Origin: JBMYRH01 sp049602155
Lineage (GTDB): Bacteria; Myxococcota_A; UBA9042; PHBI01; JBMYRH01
Reading direction: 5' to 3'
Length of the DNA: 55,329 nucleotides
Assembly: GCA_049602155.1 (NCBI GenBank)
Contig: JBMYRH010000034.1
Span: 1-55,329 of the forward strand
The position numbers and the translations under genes were made by a program. This document shows, one piece after another, positions 42,952 through 53,000 of the stretch; within the stretch, counting starts at the first letter, position 1; each line of letters opens with the position of its first letter. The notes beneath the pieces are model-generated. The model was not told the origin of the DNA. It ran no database searches and saw only the letters and a program-made list of their open reading frames with translations.

Positions 42952-44676
42952 CTAGCTCTTGTCTGCGTTGAGTCGGCGCGTCGAGAAGGCCCACGTGTCG
43001 CAGCCAAGAGAGGTTGCGCTTGGGCTCATCTCCCAGCCATGGCCTCTCAGCGGCTCACGCAGGTCCGATTCGGCGGAGGCCACGACGCATGCGTGGCCCG
43101 GTCGACAGGCGCTGGCTGCCATGAGCACGTCCTGGACGATGGCTCCAAATTGCGTGGTGAAGGCCTCGCTGGAGGCCTCGATGACCTCGCCTGTGCCGAG
43201 CCCGACCGCCATGTCGGCGTGACCAAGCATCGGCTTCAGTGCGGTCAACGCGGCGTCGACATCATCGAAGACGACGACGACGGTCGAGCCGTCTTGTTTG
43301 AGTCGCTGGGTCGGGGCCGCTGAGCTCCATCGCTTCAGCGCGTCCAAGACCGAGGGGGCCCAGTCTGCCACTTGAACAGCGACGATGCAGCAGTGCCGTG
43401 TCGTCAACCGCTGTGACGGCTCAAAAAGCCACTCGGGGAGCTCGCCGGTGTGTGCGTAGCGCTCCAACAGCTGGCCTGCCGTCATGACGTGCTCGGGTAA
43501 ATGACGCTTGTCGAGGCACATCGCGATTCGGTGGGGGGAATCGTTTTGGAGCAGCAGGTGACAGAGGCCCGCTTTCATGACTGTGCGTTCGGGGGTCATG
43601 GCGTTGTGCCCGACGGTGAAGCGACAGTCCGTGGTTTGACCGCCGTCCTCGACGAGGATAGACGCGGTGTACCGAGCTGGGATGGTCCGCACGCGGTAGA
43701 GCCCAGCTGGGAGGTTGATCACGAAGGTCGCGTGCTCTCCGGGGTCGATATTGTCCTGAGCGATGACTTGAGGCTGCAGCGCTGGGCTCCCGATGCAGGC
43801 CGGCGTAACCTCAAAGGTGCGTAGGCGTCGCGTGGTCCGAAAGGAGATCCCAATCGCGTCCGCGAAGCCGCCATCATACCGGATGTTACACGAAGCACAG
43901 TGAGCCTCTGGCGGGTTTAGTGGGAGGGTCTTTGTCCTTAATTTAGCGCCACGGCACATCGGGCATAGCAGGTCCCACTGCATATCCACGAGGCCGACGC
44001 GAGTCGCCTCAAGGAGCCCGCGGACGGTCTCATCCTCGGTGAGACGCCAGAGCCGCGCGAAGGCTCGCGCATGGATCTGGTTTTGGGCAGGGAGTGGTCC
44101 CGTGCGGATGAACGCCGAGAGGTGCTGCCCGACCTCCCTGTGCGTCATCGTCGCCGCCTGACTGGTCAAGAAGGCTTCGCCCTCGGCGCTGAGGGTAGGC
44201 GGCTCGGGGTCAAGGGAGACGTCTGCGTTCGCGAGGCGAGCGAGCATCAGGTCAAGGACCCTTTGGATTTTGGGCTTCGTTTTGCTGTTCAAGTCCATTT
44301 GGACCAAGGGGCGGGTGAAGAGCGTCCTCGGGACGACCTCAATCGCGTAGCGGATGGCCGTGTGGGTGCCTCGCGGTGCAAGACGCAGGGTGACGGTGAC
44401 GTCCTTCGCAGGGCCCGACCGAAAGCAGCGCCGTATTTTGTACCACTCATTCTCTCGGTACTCGAAGGGCAGCTCATCCCAGACGAAGCGCATCCCCATC
44501 ACGCTGGCGGTCCCCGTCCGTTCTACGCTCCCATCATCTTGAGGGGTGTCCTTGAAGCTAAACCCAAAGCCTACCGCGCGGTTGTAGCGGTCGGTGTCGG
44601 AGAAGAGGGCCCATGTGCGCTCAATAGACGCCTTAGCCTCAAGCTCCCAAGCGATCCTCACGGGCTTGGCCGGCAT
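42952..44676 (-). CDS. SRPBCC-DUF5939 protein with a degenerate nucleotide-cyclase-like domain
   Basis: 574 residues from the ATG at 44676 (AGGGGG 8 nt upstream). Residues ~5-150 form an SRPBCC domain ('RIAWELEAKASIERTWALFSD'). Residues ~200-420 match DUF5939, with a zinc-ribbon (Cys238, Cys241, Cys260, Cys263) and 'GVPACIGSPALxPxVIAQ'-like text (PACIGSPALQPQVIAQD). In known proteins, DUF5939 precedes a class III adenylate cyclase domain. Here residues ~428-545 follow that fold in outline: Asp438 in VQVADWAP is kept, but the second metal Asp (canonical KxxGD) is Ser464 in LKQDGST, and the dimer-arm motifs are eroded. It is probably a regulatory, non-catalytic cyclase relative. Confidence 0.72.
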   Translation of the reverse strand: MPAKPVRIAWELEAKASIERTWALFSDTDRYNRAVGFGFSFKDTPQDDGSVERTGTASVMGMRFVWDELPFEYRENEWYKIRRCFRSGPAKDVTVTLRLAPRGTHTAIRYAIEVVPRTLFTRPLVQMDLNSKTKPKIQRVLDLMLARLANADVSLDPEPPTLSAEGEAFLTSQAATMTHREVGQHLSAFIRTGPLPAQNQIHARAFARLWRLTEDETVRGLLEATRVGLVDMQWDLLCPMCRGAKLRTKTLPLNPPEAHCASCNIRYDGGFADAIGISFRTTRRLRTFEVTPACIGSPALQPQVIAQDNIDPGEHATFVINLPAGLYRVRTIPARYTASILVEDGGQTTDCRFTVGHNAMTPERTVMKAGLCHLLLQNDSPHRIAMCLDKRHLPEHVMTAGQLLERYAHTGELPEWLFEPSQRLTTRHCCIVAVQVADWAPSVLDALKRWSSAAPTQRLKQDGSTVVVVFDDVDAALTALKPMLGHADMAVGLGTGEVIEASSEAFTTQFGAIVQDVLMAASACRPGHACVVASAESDLREPLRGHGWEMSPSATSLGCDTWAFSTRRLNADKS

Positions 44677-44708
44677 TGTTTGAACCCCCTAGTCAACAGG
44701 AGGCTACT

Positions 44709-44739
44709 CTAATGTAGGGCCCTTAACTCTGCACATTAG
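44709..44739. promoter_or_regulatory. Inverted repeat in a divergent promoter region
   Basis: CTAATGT (44709-44715) and ACATTAG (44733-44739) are a perfect 7-bp inverted repeat around a 17-nt AGGGCCC-containing spacer. They lie between the divergent cyclase-like (-) and HEAT-repeat (+) genes. A dimeric repressor or activator site is plausible. Nothing in the sequence identifies the regulator. Confidence 0.35.
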
Positions 44740-44770
44740 TCATGCCACTGATTTTGACGCGAGGCTTCCA

Positions 44771-46900
44771 GTGCCGCACCTTAGGTGCGTGAAGTGCCCC
44801 ACTCGACCTCTACTCTTCGTCATCTCACTCGCCGGTCTGTTGGTGTGCACTTCTGGGCACGCGGAGCCACCGGGGAATTTCGAGATCATCCCCAAGAAGC
44901 TGCTCAGCGCGATCGAAGCGTCGTCTTCAATCGAGGGGTACGGCGCTGGCCGTGCTCGCGATGGTCGGGTGAGCACGGCGTGGATATCCGAGGCGGGTCA
45001 AGCGGTCGGCGCGACCCTGACGATCACGTACAGCACGCCTCGCCACGTCGCTTGGTTGACCCTCTCTCCAGGGGCCGATGCAGCGCGCTATGCCTCCCAT
45101 GGGCGGCCTGCCAAGGTGACTGTCGTCTGGGATGGCGGCGAACAGCGCTTCGATGTCCCGGATAAGCGGGGGCCGTATGACCTCCCGATTCGCGGACTGG
45201 CGCGCGTGTCCACTTTGACGCTGCGCGTAGACGCCGTCCACGGACCTGCAGATGCGGGGGTAGCGATCAGCGAGATGGCTGCCTATGAGCCCTATGAAGT
45301 GATCTCGGTGAAGTCCCGTCGCCGTATGCGGATGACGGACGCCGTTGAGGCGATGCGCGTCGAAGAGACGCCCAAACCTGTGAAGTCCGTCGTGGCCCTT
45401 GGCCCGAGAGTCATTCCTTGGCTCATCGCCGAGATCGCGCGCGGTGAACGCCTCTCGGCTGTGCGTGCGTTTCAGGCGCTGCGGTCGCTCGACAAGAAGC
45501 GTGCGTGGCGGGTCGCCTACAACACCCTTGAGAAAGGCGAAGATTCGAGCGCCGTCGCGGCGGCTTACTTTGTGGGAGAGGGCAGGGCGAAGGATCTCGC
45601 TGACGCCGTTTATCAGGCATATGAGAGGCTGAGCGGTGCTCAGAAGTTAGACGTCTTGGGCGCGTTGGCGCGCCTAGGAGACCCGAGGGCCCTGGAGGTG
45701 CTCGTGTCTGGGGTTCGCTCAGGGGACGCGACGCTCACCGAGCTGGCAGGCGAGCACCTCTCTGCCTATGGTGAGGAGGCCTTGTTCGAGATCGTCGCGT
45801 TGGCGGGAGAGCCCGACCCCGGCTCTCGTGCGCGCGCCGTCAACGTCCTCATCGCCTGGGGCGGCGGCTCGGCGCTGCAAGCCCTGTGTGACCTCGCCAA
45901 CAGCCCCGACCAAGCGGCTGGCTTGTCTGTCATCACGCTCCTCGCGGACGCGAGAGGCACCGTGGCTCGTGCTGCCTTAATCTTGCTCGCGAGCGAGCCC
46001 GCCGGGGCCATCCGCGACGCGGCCCTCGAGGGGCTCGTGCGAGTGGGTGGGGGCGCAGTGGCGGAGCTCATCGCGCACGGCGCTCAAGCTGGCCCGGCCG
46101 TGAATGCACGGGTCGCTGACGCTCTTGGACGCAGTACAGCGCCTGAGGTGGGGGACGCGTTGGTAGAAGGCGTGTTGAACTCGGACGTTGCCGGCACAAA
46201 CACCGCGCTTCAGAGCGCCCTAGCGAAGCACGGTAAAGCTGGTGTGCGTGCGGTCTTGAAGGCCATCGTCACGGCCCCGGAGCGCGCAACGGCAGCTGAG
46301 CCGTTTCTCTTAAAGACTTACTCACGCTCTGCTGGGGTGCTCGCACAGGCCCTACCCGGACTCGCGAAACGGCCGGCGCTCGATCCAGTTCGATTGGTGA
46401 TCTTGAAGGTCCTTGGGCACGCACAGTACGTTCGTGCAGCCGACGCGGTTGCGGACGTGTACCGAGAGGCGGGCGATAACCAGGCGCTTCGGCTCGTAGC
46501 CCTGCAGACGGCTTCGCTGCTCCCCGGCGATGGCTCCAAGAGGCTCGCCCGTGAGGCCTTAGCGAACCCCGACAAGGTCATCGCCGAGGCTGGTTTGGAG
46601 GCAGCGATTCAGCTCAAGGATACCGAAGCTGGCAACATCTTAGTCGAGCGGTTGGAGCTTGACGCGAGCAGCACTTGGCCCGAGTCCGCGATTGAGTCGC
46701 TCGCCCGGTTGAAGACCGAAGCAGCGATTCAGCTGTTCCGCCGGGGGATGCCGACGGCGCCCAAGGCGCTGAAGCTTGTGATGCTGAGGGCGGCGAAGCG
46801 GATTGGGGGCAAGGATGCAACGCGCTTCTTGGTTGAGACCTCCATGTCCGGTGAGGCTGAGGTGAGCAGGACCGCGAGTCAGCTTCTGCGGAGTCGCTAG
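44771..46900 (+). CDS. Secreted discoidin-like plus HEAT-repeat protein
   Basis: 709 residues from GTG 44771, with GAGG 7 nt upstream. Signal peptide (LLFVISLAGLLVCTSGHA) with likely cleavage at GHA-EPP. Residues ~40-175 resemble the discoidin/NADase-type glycan-binding domain: 'SSSIEGYGAGRARDGRVSTAW', then 'GATLTITYSTPRHVAWLTLSPG'. After a short linker, residues ~200-705 are HEAT-type helical repeats ('GVRSGDATLTELAGEHLSAYG', 'ALARLGDPRALEVLVSG') of about 30-35 residues each. HEAT arrays are protein-binding scaffolds. The discoidin-like head may anchor it to a glycan or another protein. No enzyme motif is seen. Confidence 0.8.
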   Translation: MPHLRCVKCPTRPLLFVISLAGLLVCTSGHAEPPGNFEIIPKKLLSAIEASSSIEGYGAGRARDGRVSTAWISEAGQAVGATLTITYSTPRHVAWLTLSPGADAARYASHGRPAKVTVVWDGGEQRFDVPDKRGPYDLPIRGLARVSTLTLRVDAVHGPADAGVAISEMAAYEPYEVISVKSRRRMRMTDAVEAMRVEETPKPVKSVVALGPRVIPWLIAEIARGERLSAVRAFQALRSLDKKRAWRVAYNTLEKGEDSSAVAAAYFVGEGRAKDLADAVYQAYERLSGAQKLDVLGALARLGDPRALEVLVSGVRSGDATLTELAGEHLSAYGEEALFEIVALAGEPDPGSRARAVNVLIAWGGGSALQALCDLANSPDQAAGLSVITLLADARGTVARAALILLASEPAGAIRDAALEGLVRVGGGAVAELIAHGAQAGPAVNARVADALGRSTAPEVGDALVEGVLNSDVAGTNTALQSALAKHGKAGVRAVLKAIVTAPERATAAEPFLLKTYSRSAGVLAQALPGLAKRPALDPVRLVILKVLGHAQYVRAADAVADVYREAGDNQALRLVALQTASLLPGDGSKRLAREALANPDKVIAEAGLEAAIQLKDTEAGNILVERLELDASSTWPESAIESLARLKTEAAIQLFRRGMPTAPKALKLVMLRAAKRIGGKDATRFLVETSMSGEAEVSRTASQLLRSR

Positions 46901-47275
46901 AAGCCGACGCCTTTGGGTTCGCTGCACTTCGCCCTTAGATGCTTGGCTGCAGGGAGCGCATCGAGCCCCTATTGTGGCATCTGTCGCGCTGCACTTGCGG
47001 GGTGCGAACCGAGCGAGGCTCAGCGCTGTGCCTGCTGCGTTTACGCCGGAGACACAATTTTTCGCAAGTGCGGTAGGCGTTGTGCTGCGCTCTTATGGGA
47101 GGTCATCGATGTCAGCCGCTGCGAGGCTTTTGAGGGCTTGAGCTTAAGCGAGAGGTTCCCCGTCCCGTAACCCCCCTTGCATACGTCGCGTTCACCGACG
47201 CGGTAGCTGCCTCTAGCGTCCTCTACCCCTTGTCGGACGTTCGATGGCGAGTGTTCGTGTGTAGGAGGTCCTACC
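46901..47275. other. Intergenic region with a 7-bp inverted repeat and direct repeat
   Basis: I see no supported gene. GGTTCGC (46916-46922) pairs with GCGAACC (47004-47010), and CGCTGCACTT occurs twice (46920-46929, 46987-46996). A Cys-rich frame (46913-47170) reads with CGIC, CACC and KCGRRC but has only a TTG start and no ribosome binding site. The stretch ends with AGGAGG before the GTG at 47276. Confidence 0.4.
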
Positions 47276-48202
47276 GTGCAGTTACACCATTTAGAGGATT
47301 ACCGTCGAATGATGGCGGACCCCGTGCGCATGCAAGCCTACCAGCGCGCGATTCAAGCGACTTGCCCCGGTAAGACGGTCTGTGAGATCGGTATCGGGCT
47401 AGGGCCCCTTAGCCTGATGGCGCTGCAGGTCGGGGCCGAGCGGGTGTATGGTATCGAGGTCAACAAGGACGCCATGGAGGTCGCGACCGCGGTCCTCGCG
47501 AGCCATGGGTTTGGCCCAGAGCGCTTCATCCCGATTCGAGGGCTGTCGACGCGCGTTGACCTCCCCGAGAAGGTCGACGTCATCCTCTCAGAGACCCTTG
47601 ATAGCACGGGGTTTGGCGAGAACACTGGCACCTACATGGAGGACGCCAAAGCGCGCTTCCTAAAGCCTGATGGGGTCTTCTTGCCCTCATCGGTCAAGTG
47701 CTACGCTGCGCTGGCGAGCCCTCGCACCTATCTGCGACAGCTCCGCTTTTGGGAGCGAGAGCTCGCGGATATCGCGGACGTGAACTACGGCGCAATCCGA
47801 GACGTCCTTCAAGCCAATTCACATATCCTCGATGTTGAAGAGGAAGACTGCTTTAGCGGTTGGAAATGCTGGCGTGAGATGGACTTTGCGAGGCCCGAGA
47901 CGTTCCATGAGATTCACAACCTCATCTTGGACGTGACACGGGCTGGTCAAGTGTATGGCATGGCCTGCGCCTTTGAGGCGACGCTCAGCCCCGGCGTGGT
48001 TCTGCGCAATTTCCCGTGGGACAAGCCAACGTGCTGGAAGCAGGGCTTCAACCCTTTCACGCAGATGATGACTTTGAACGCGGGGGACGCAGCCTACGTA
48101 GAGCTTCAGCTCCCTGAGAGTGACCTCATCCAGATCGACTTTGAGATGACGGTGACCGCCGGACCGACCGAGGCCGTGCGAGAGTACGCAAAGAGCGCGT
48201 AG
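47276..48202 (+). CDS. PRMT-like SAM-dependent methyltransferase
   Basis: 308 residues from GTG 47276, with AGGAGG 7-8 nt upstream. It follows protein arginine methyltransferases closely: the N-terminal DYRRMMADPVRMQAYQRAI segment, motif I CEIGIGLGPLSLMAL (36-50), Glu61 at the end of the second strand (VYGIEVN), and the double-E loop with Glu106 and Glu115 nine residues apart (SETLDSTGFGE). The THW loop, however, reads TCW (Thr252, Cys253, Trp254), replacing the conserved His. A C-terminal barrel-like part follows. PRMTs are rare in bacteria, so both substrate and activity are uncertain. Its stop converges with the TSP3 lipoprotein gene, 8 bp apart. Confidence 0.8.
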   Translation: MQLHHLEDYRRMMADPVRMQAYQRAIQATCPGKTVCEIGIGLGPLSLMALQVGAERVYGIEVNKDAMEVATAVLASHGFGPERFIPIRGLSTRVDLPEKVDVILSETLDSTGFGENTGTYMEDAKARFLKPDGVFLPSSVKCYAALASPRTYLRQLRFWERELADIADVNYGAIRDVLQANSHILDVEEEDCFSGWKCWREMDFARPETFHEIHNLILDVTRAGQVYGMACAFEATLSPGVVLRNFPWDKPTCWKQGFNPFTQMMTLNAGDAAYVELQLPESDLIQIDFEMTVTAGPTEAVREYAKSA

Positions 48203-48210
48203 CTCGAACC

Positions 48211-50061
48211 CTAGGGGATCTGTGTCGCGACGCCCGCACCCCACCAGCTGTGGTTGGTCTCGAGGGCCGTCGTGACCACCCCTGTCGCGAGGTCGATACG
48301 TAGCACGTCGCCCGAGGAGTCAAAGGCGTATGCGCGGCCAAGCCAGCCGGCGAGGCCCCAGACGTTGGAGTAATTCCCGATGGCGCTAATCTCGTAGTCG
48401 ACTGCGCCGGTCTCGGGTATCAATGCGACGAGCACATCAGCCGATGAGCCAGGCGCGTTGACGGCCGCGAAGGTCCCGACTCCCGCGATAGCGTAGGCAT
48501 CGCCGCTGGATGTATAGCCTGAGCCATAGCTGCCCAAGAGCGTGGCGCTGACGACACCGCCGTTCACTTCGAGACGATACCATTGGCCGCCGGTAGAGAT
48601 GGCGACGAGCACGTCCAAGTCGGGGTCGAGGGTCCCGGGCGGCAGCATCGTCAGCCCGTTATATGAGCCAGGGAGCGAGCCTAACGAGGTACACACGACT
48701 GTGTCTGGGTGGCAGGTGTACAGGTGCGAGAACGAGACGCCGAAGATGGTGCCATAGCTGTCGAGGGCGAGGTCGGTCATCTGATGATTGCCCCCATCAT
48801 TTGGCCACATAAAGCTCCCAACCTCAGTCAGGCTGATGGTGTTGGCGTTGAGCGCGTAGAGCTTGCTCGAAGTGTGCGGATAAATGAACGCCGTGTCAGC
48901 GGCGCCAGGCAGGTTCGGGTCCCCTGGGAACAGGTCACTGTCATCAGGGATTCCGTCCATGTCTCCGTCTGTTTCACACGCGTTTCCGATGCCATCATTG
49001 TCCGCGTCTGCTTGGTTGTTATTGGGCGTATTCGGACAGTTGTCGTCGTCATCGGGGATGTTGTCGGCGTCTCCGTCGGGTTCACAGGCGTCCCCGATAC
49101 CGTCACCGTCCTTATCAGCCTGGTCTGAGTTCGGGAGGGTAGGGCAGTTGTCGGTGTCATCTGGGGTCCCATCGCTGTCGATGTCGGGCTCGCACGCATC
49201 GCCGATATCGTCCTGGTCCTCGTCTGCTTGGTCTGCATTGGCCGTCATGGGGCAGTTGTCCCAGTCATCGGGGGTCCCGTCATCGTCGGTATCGGGCTCG
49301 CAGGCATCCCCAATGCTGTCACCGTCTTCGTCTGCTTGCTCGGCGTTACTGACGCCCGGGCAGTTGTCTAGATCGTCTGTGACGTCGTCTCCATCAGCGT
49401 CACTATCGCAGACGTCCCCAAGGCCGTCTTGGTCACCATCCGCCTGGGCGGTGTTGGTCAAGTCGGGGCAATTGTCTTCGCCATTCTCGACGCCGTCTCC
49501 GTCCTTATCCGAATCACAGAGATCTCCGATATCATCTTGGTCGCTGTCCCCTTGAGCGGGGTTGCTATCGACGGGGCAGTTGTCAGCTTGGTTGTCCGTG
49601 CCGTCCCCGTCGATGTCTGGGTCGCAGGCGTCACCGACTTGGTCGCCGTCCGCGTCGGCCTGATCCGGGTTGTTGTCCTCGGGGCAGTTGTCCTCGTCAT
49701 CGGGGAGACCATCTGCGTCTGTGTCTGCAGGGGGCGGTGGCTCGATGGCGTCGTCACCTCCCTCAGAGCCCAGGTTGGGGCCAGTCGCGTCGGGAATGGG
49801 GCGCTCATCGACGTCGCTATCGGTGTCAGCTGATGGCTCAACGGAGCCGTCGTCAGTGGGCTCACTGAGGTCCACCTCGGCGGCGCTGTCCTCGGTGAAC
49901 ACGCTGTCGGACGCGTCGGCTGCCAATGTCGCGTCGAACCGGGGGCTCTGAGCGGTGTCATTGGCCTCCCCGCCGGGTCCAGTTGTGGCGATGGAGGAGC
50001 AGCCTGCAGCCCCTAAGCTCAGGGACAGCAAGACGGCATACACACACTTGAAACACGGCAT
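48211..50061 (-). CDS. Lipoprotein with thrombospondin type 3 repeats and a beta-propeller-like end
   Basis: 616 residues from the ATG at 50061, one base after the TAA of the upstream TPR gene (TAATATG), so it is coupled to it. Signal MPCFKCVYAVLLSLSLGAAGC (AAGC lipobox), acidic linker, then seven full and one partial thrombospondin-3 repeats (48915-49728): 'DxDxDGxPDDxDNCPxxxNxDQADxDxDxIGDACEP'. These bind calcium between Asp residues and a disulfide. The C-terminal ~220 residues repeat 'SSKLYALNANTISLTEVG' and 'GRAYAFDSSGDVLRIDLATG' units, suggesting a beta-propeller. A calcium-stiffened surface protein is likely; its partner is unknown. Confidence 0.85.
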   Translation of the reverse strand: MPCFKCVYAVLLSLSLGAAGCSSIATTGPGGEANDTAQSPRFDATLAADASDSVFTEDSAAEVDLSEPTDDGSVEPSADTDSDVDERPIPDATGPNLGSEGGDDAIEPPPPADTDADGLPDDEDNCPEDNNPDQADADGDQVGDACDPDIDGDGTDNQADNCPVDSNPAQGDSDQDDIGDLCDSDKDGDGVENGEDNCPDLTNTAQADGDQDGLGDVCDSDADGDDVTDDLDNCPGVSNAEQADEDGDSIGDACEPDTDDDGTPDDWDNCPMTANADQADEDQDDIGDACEPDIDSDGTPDDTDNCPTLPNSDQADKDGDGIGDACEPDGDADNIPDDDDNCPNTPNNNQADADNDGIGNACETDGDMDGIPDDSDLFPGDPNLPGAADTAFIYPHTSSKLYALNANTISLTEVGSFMWPNDGGNHQMTDLALDSYGTIFGVSFSHLYTCHPDTVVCTSLGSLPGSYNGLTMLPPGTLDPDLDVLVAISTGGQWYRLEVNGGVVSATLLGSYGSGYTSSGDAYAIAGVGTFAAVNAPGSSADVLVALIPETGAVDYEISAIGNYSNVWGLAGWLGRAYAFDSSGDVLRIDLATGVVTTALETNHSWWGAGVATQIP

Positions 50062-50062
50062 A

Positions 50063-53000
50063 TTAACTCGCCTCGTTGGCAACCCTTGCTTTCAACGCGA
50101 GCCCATCCGAGTGGTCAGGGGCTTGGCTAAGCAGACGGTTGAGATACTGCTTTGCTTTGTCCCGTTGGTCGAGTTCGTGGCAGGAGAGGGCGAGGTGATA
50201 GAGGACTTGTGCCTGCACCTCGTCGCTCAGTTTGCGGCTTTGGATGAGGAGGTTTTGGTGGACGCGCAGTGCACGCTCCCAGCGGCCTTGTCGGACTAAG
50301 AAGCGGCCATAGTCGACGAGGTTGGGCAGGTAGGTGCCGTCGGTCTGCATGGACAGCTTGTAGTAGTCGAGCGCCTCTTGCGGCTGCTCCAAGCGCTCCA
50401 TGAGGCTCGCGAGCTCATGTGCGCGGACGGTCAGCTGCTTGGTGAGCCGCTTGGCCTCTAGGTATCGCACCAGCCACTCAAGGCGCGGCGCGACGCGATC
50501 CCACTGCTCTCGTCCCGCGTAGAAGTCGATGAGCGCCTCAACCACCTTGGGGTTGTCTCGCCGCGCACCTTGCGCCTTGGCGATCCAGGCTTCAAAGCCT
50601 TCATCATCGTTCAGCTTATGGAGATAGAGTTTGGCGAGCACGAGCGCCATGTCACTCTGATCCCCGAGGCCCTCGGCTTGCTCGTACTGCGCCTCGCGCA
50701 GGGCGACAAGCTCAGGCCAACATCGCGTCTGCTCTAGAAGTTCCGCGAGCTGGACCGTGTAGTCTTTTGCCTCATCGAGCGCCAAGGCTTGGCGAAGCAG
50801 GTCACGGGCTTCGTTGGTTCGGCCTAAGTAGTCATCGTATAGGCCGGCGAGGCGGCACAGTGCGTCCATCTTCGCGCGACCCGTGCGGCCGGCCACAACA
50901 CGCTCCAGCAGCCCCGCGGCCTCGGCGTATCGCGCTTGTGAAGCGCGCAGCCGAGCGAGGGCGTCCACCGCAGCCTCATGATCAGGGACATCGCTAAGGA
51001 TCGCCTCGAGGAGGGTCTCGGCAGGGCCGACCTCTCCGAGCTGCTCCATATAGATGAGGGCTGCGTTCACTTGCTCGGCGCGACGCGCCTCGGGGTCGTC
51101 AAGGACCTCCGCCAGCTGGGTGAGGTAGCTGAGGTAGTCCTCAATACGCCCCTCGCTCTCGGCCATTCGACCGAGCTCTCGGAGGACGTCCTGGTTGCGC
51201 TTGTCGAGGGCGAGCGCCTTCTCTAATGCGCGTGTCGCCTCTTTCGGCTCCTCCATCTTGGTGGAGGCGAGCTGCGCCACGGTGATCCATGCGCTCGCTG
51301 CCTCACTCGGAGACTCAAGGGCCTCTGCGCGACGCCTGGAGACGGCCAAGAGGTCTGACCAACGCTCCGCCTCTTCGAAGCGCTGTCGGACAGCCTTGAA
51401 CGCGTGCTCGTGCGTTGGGATCTGCGATAAGGCTTGCAGGTATGCTGCGAGCGCGCCCTTTGCGTCCGCTTGTTGAGTGTCTCGGATGAGGGCCAGTCGC
51501 ACGAGGGAGGCGGCCGTCTTCTCCGCTGAGTTGGACTCACTGGCTTGCTGCTCAAGCAGCGCGCTCAGCTCATCGTATTCGCCCACGGCCTCGAGGAGCT
51601 CCATCAGGCGTATCATCGCCGGCTCGTCCTCGGGGTTGTACTCCAGCAGCTTCCTCGTCGCCTCAAGGGTGCCGGCGCGATCATCAAGGGAGTCGCACAG
51701 CTCTTGGACAGCGACCCAAAGCTCGCGTGCCTCCAGCGGGCGCCGCGCGAGGCCGGCAAGTCGCCGAGTGACCTCTAACAGGGGCTCTTGCTGTTTTGCG
51801 TGCTCGTAGAGGCGGCGCAGGCCCTTGAGGACTGGCCGATTCTCTTCATCGAGCTTCAATGCAGCGCGTAGCGCATCAATGGCGCGGTCCGGACGTTCAA
51901 GCTGTGACTCGTAGAGTTCCCCGAGGCGGACCAAGAGTTCGGCCCGTCGGCTCGGTGTCTCGATGACCTCGACAAGGTGCTCGAGCTTCTCGCTCAGCGG
52001 TAGCCAGAGGTCGGCGCTCTCAGCCATCCGCTCAAGGCCGCGCAGCACGTCACGGCGCTCCGGCGACGCGTCCAACGCCTTGGCATAGGCGTCGAAGGCG
52101 CTGGTGGCGTCATTGAGCTCCGTCTCCCGCAAGCTCGCGAGGCGCATCCACAGCGCGACGCTCTGCGTGGGGTCTGGTTCACGCTCAGCGCGGGCAGCCA
52201 AGACCTGCACCAAGCCTTCCCAATTCTCCTCTCGCTGGAAGATGGGCTCCAGGAGGCCGGCTGCAGTGTCTGCGGTCTCCTCAACATCGAGCAACGCGAT
52301 GACGGCGGTTCTGGCAGCGGTGTGGTCGGGTCGCTCCCACAGCAGCTCTTTCCACCAGGCCAGAGCCGCTACCGGGCCCTCGGCGCGCTGGGTCCACTCG
52401 GCGAGCTTCTGAAGGATCTCGCCACGCTCTTTGTCTTTGGCTTGTTTGAGCCGCGTCTCGAGCAGCTCACGCAGGGCAGCCAGATCATCGGCCTCGGCAT
52501 AGAGCGCCTCGAGGGCGTCCATGGCGACGAGGTTCTCGGCATCGAGGGCATGGACGCGCGCGAAGGTGCGGATCGCCTCTTCGCGATGTCCGCCTTGTGC
52601 GACGTAGAGGCCACCCAGCCATAGGGCGAGGGTCTCCACCTGCGCAGGGTCCTCATCTGCCTCGAGGACTGCTTCGACCGTCTCAAACACGCGGGGCCAA
52701 GCGTCGGTCTCCTTGGCCAAGTCGACGATCCAAGTGCGGAGCCCAATGCGCTCGGGGAAGCCTTTGAAGCTGTCCAGCGCAGTTTGCAGGGCGGCCGAAG
52801 GATCTGAGAGCTCGTCATGGGCGAGGCGCACCATCTCGACAGTCAGGGCCTCGACTTGCTCACCGGCCGTCAGGGTCGTACGCAACACAGCCAGTACGTT
52901 GAAGAGGCGCGCCCAGTCTTTTCGAACCCGGTAACGCGTCTCGAGCCGCGCTGCTGCGGCTTCACGGGTGCTCTCGTGCTCTAGGAGGTTCTCGAAGAGA

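Noticed and set aside
46913..47170. Cys-rich 85-residue frame (CGIC, CACC, KCGRRC)
   Set aside because: Only a TTG start, no ribosome binding site and no clear zinc-ribbon spacing. Possibly real, but not supportable.
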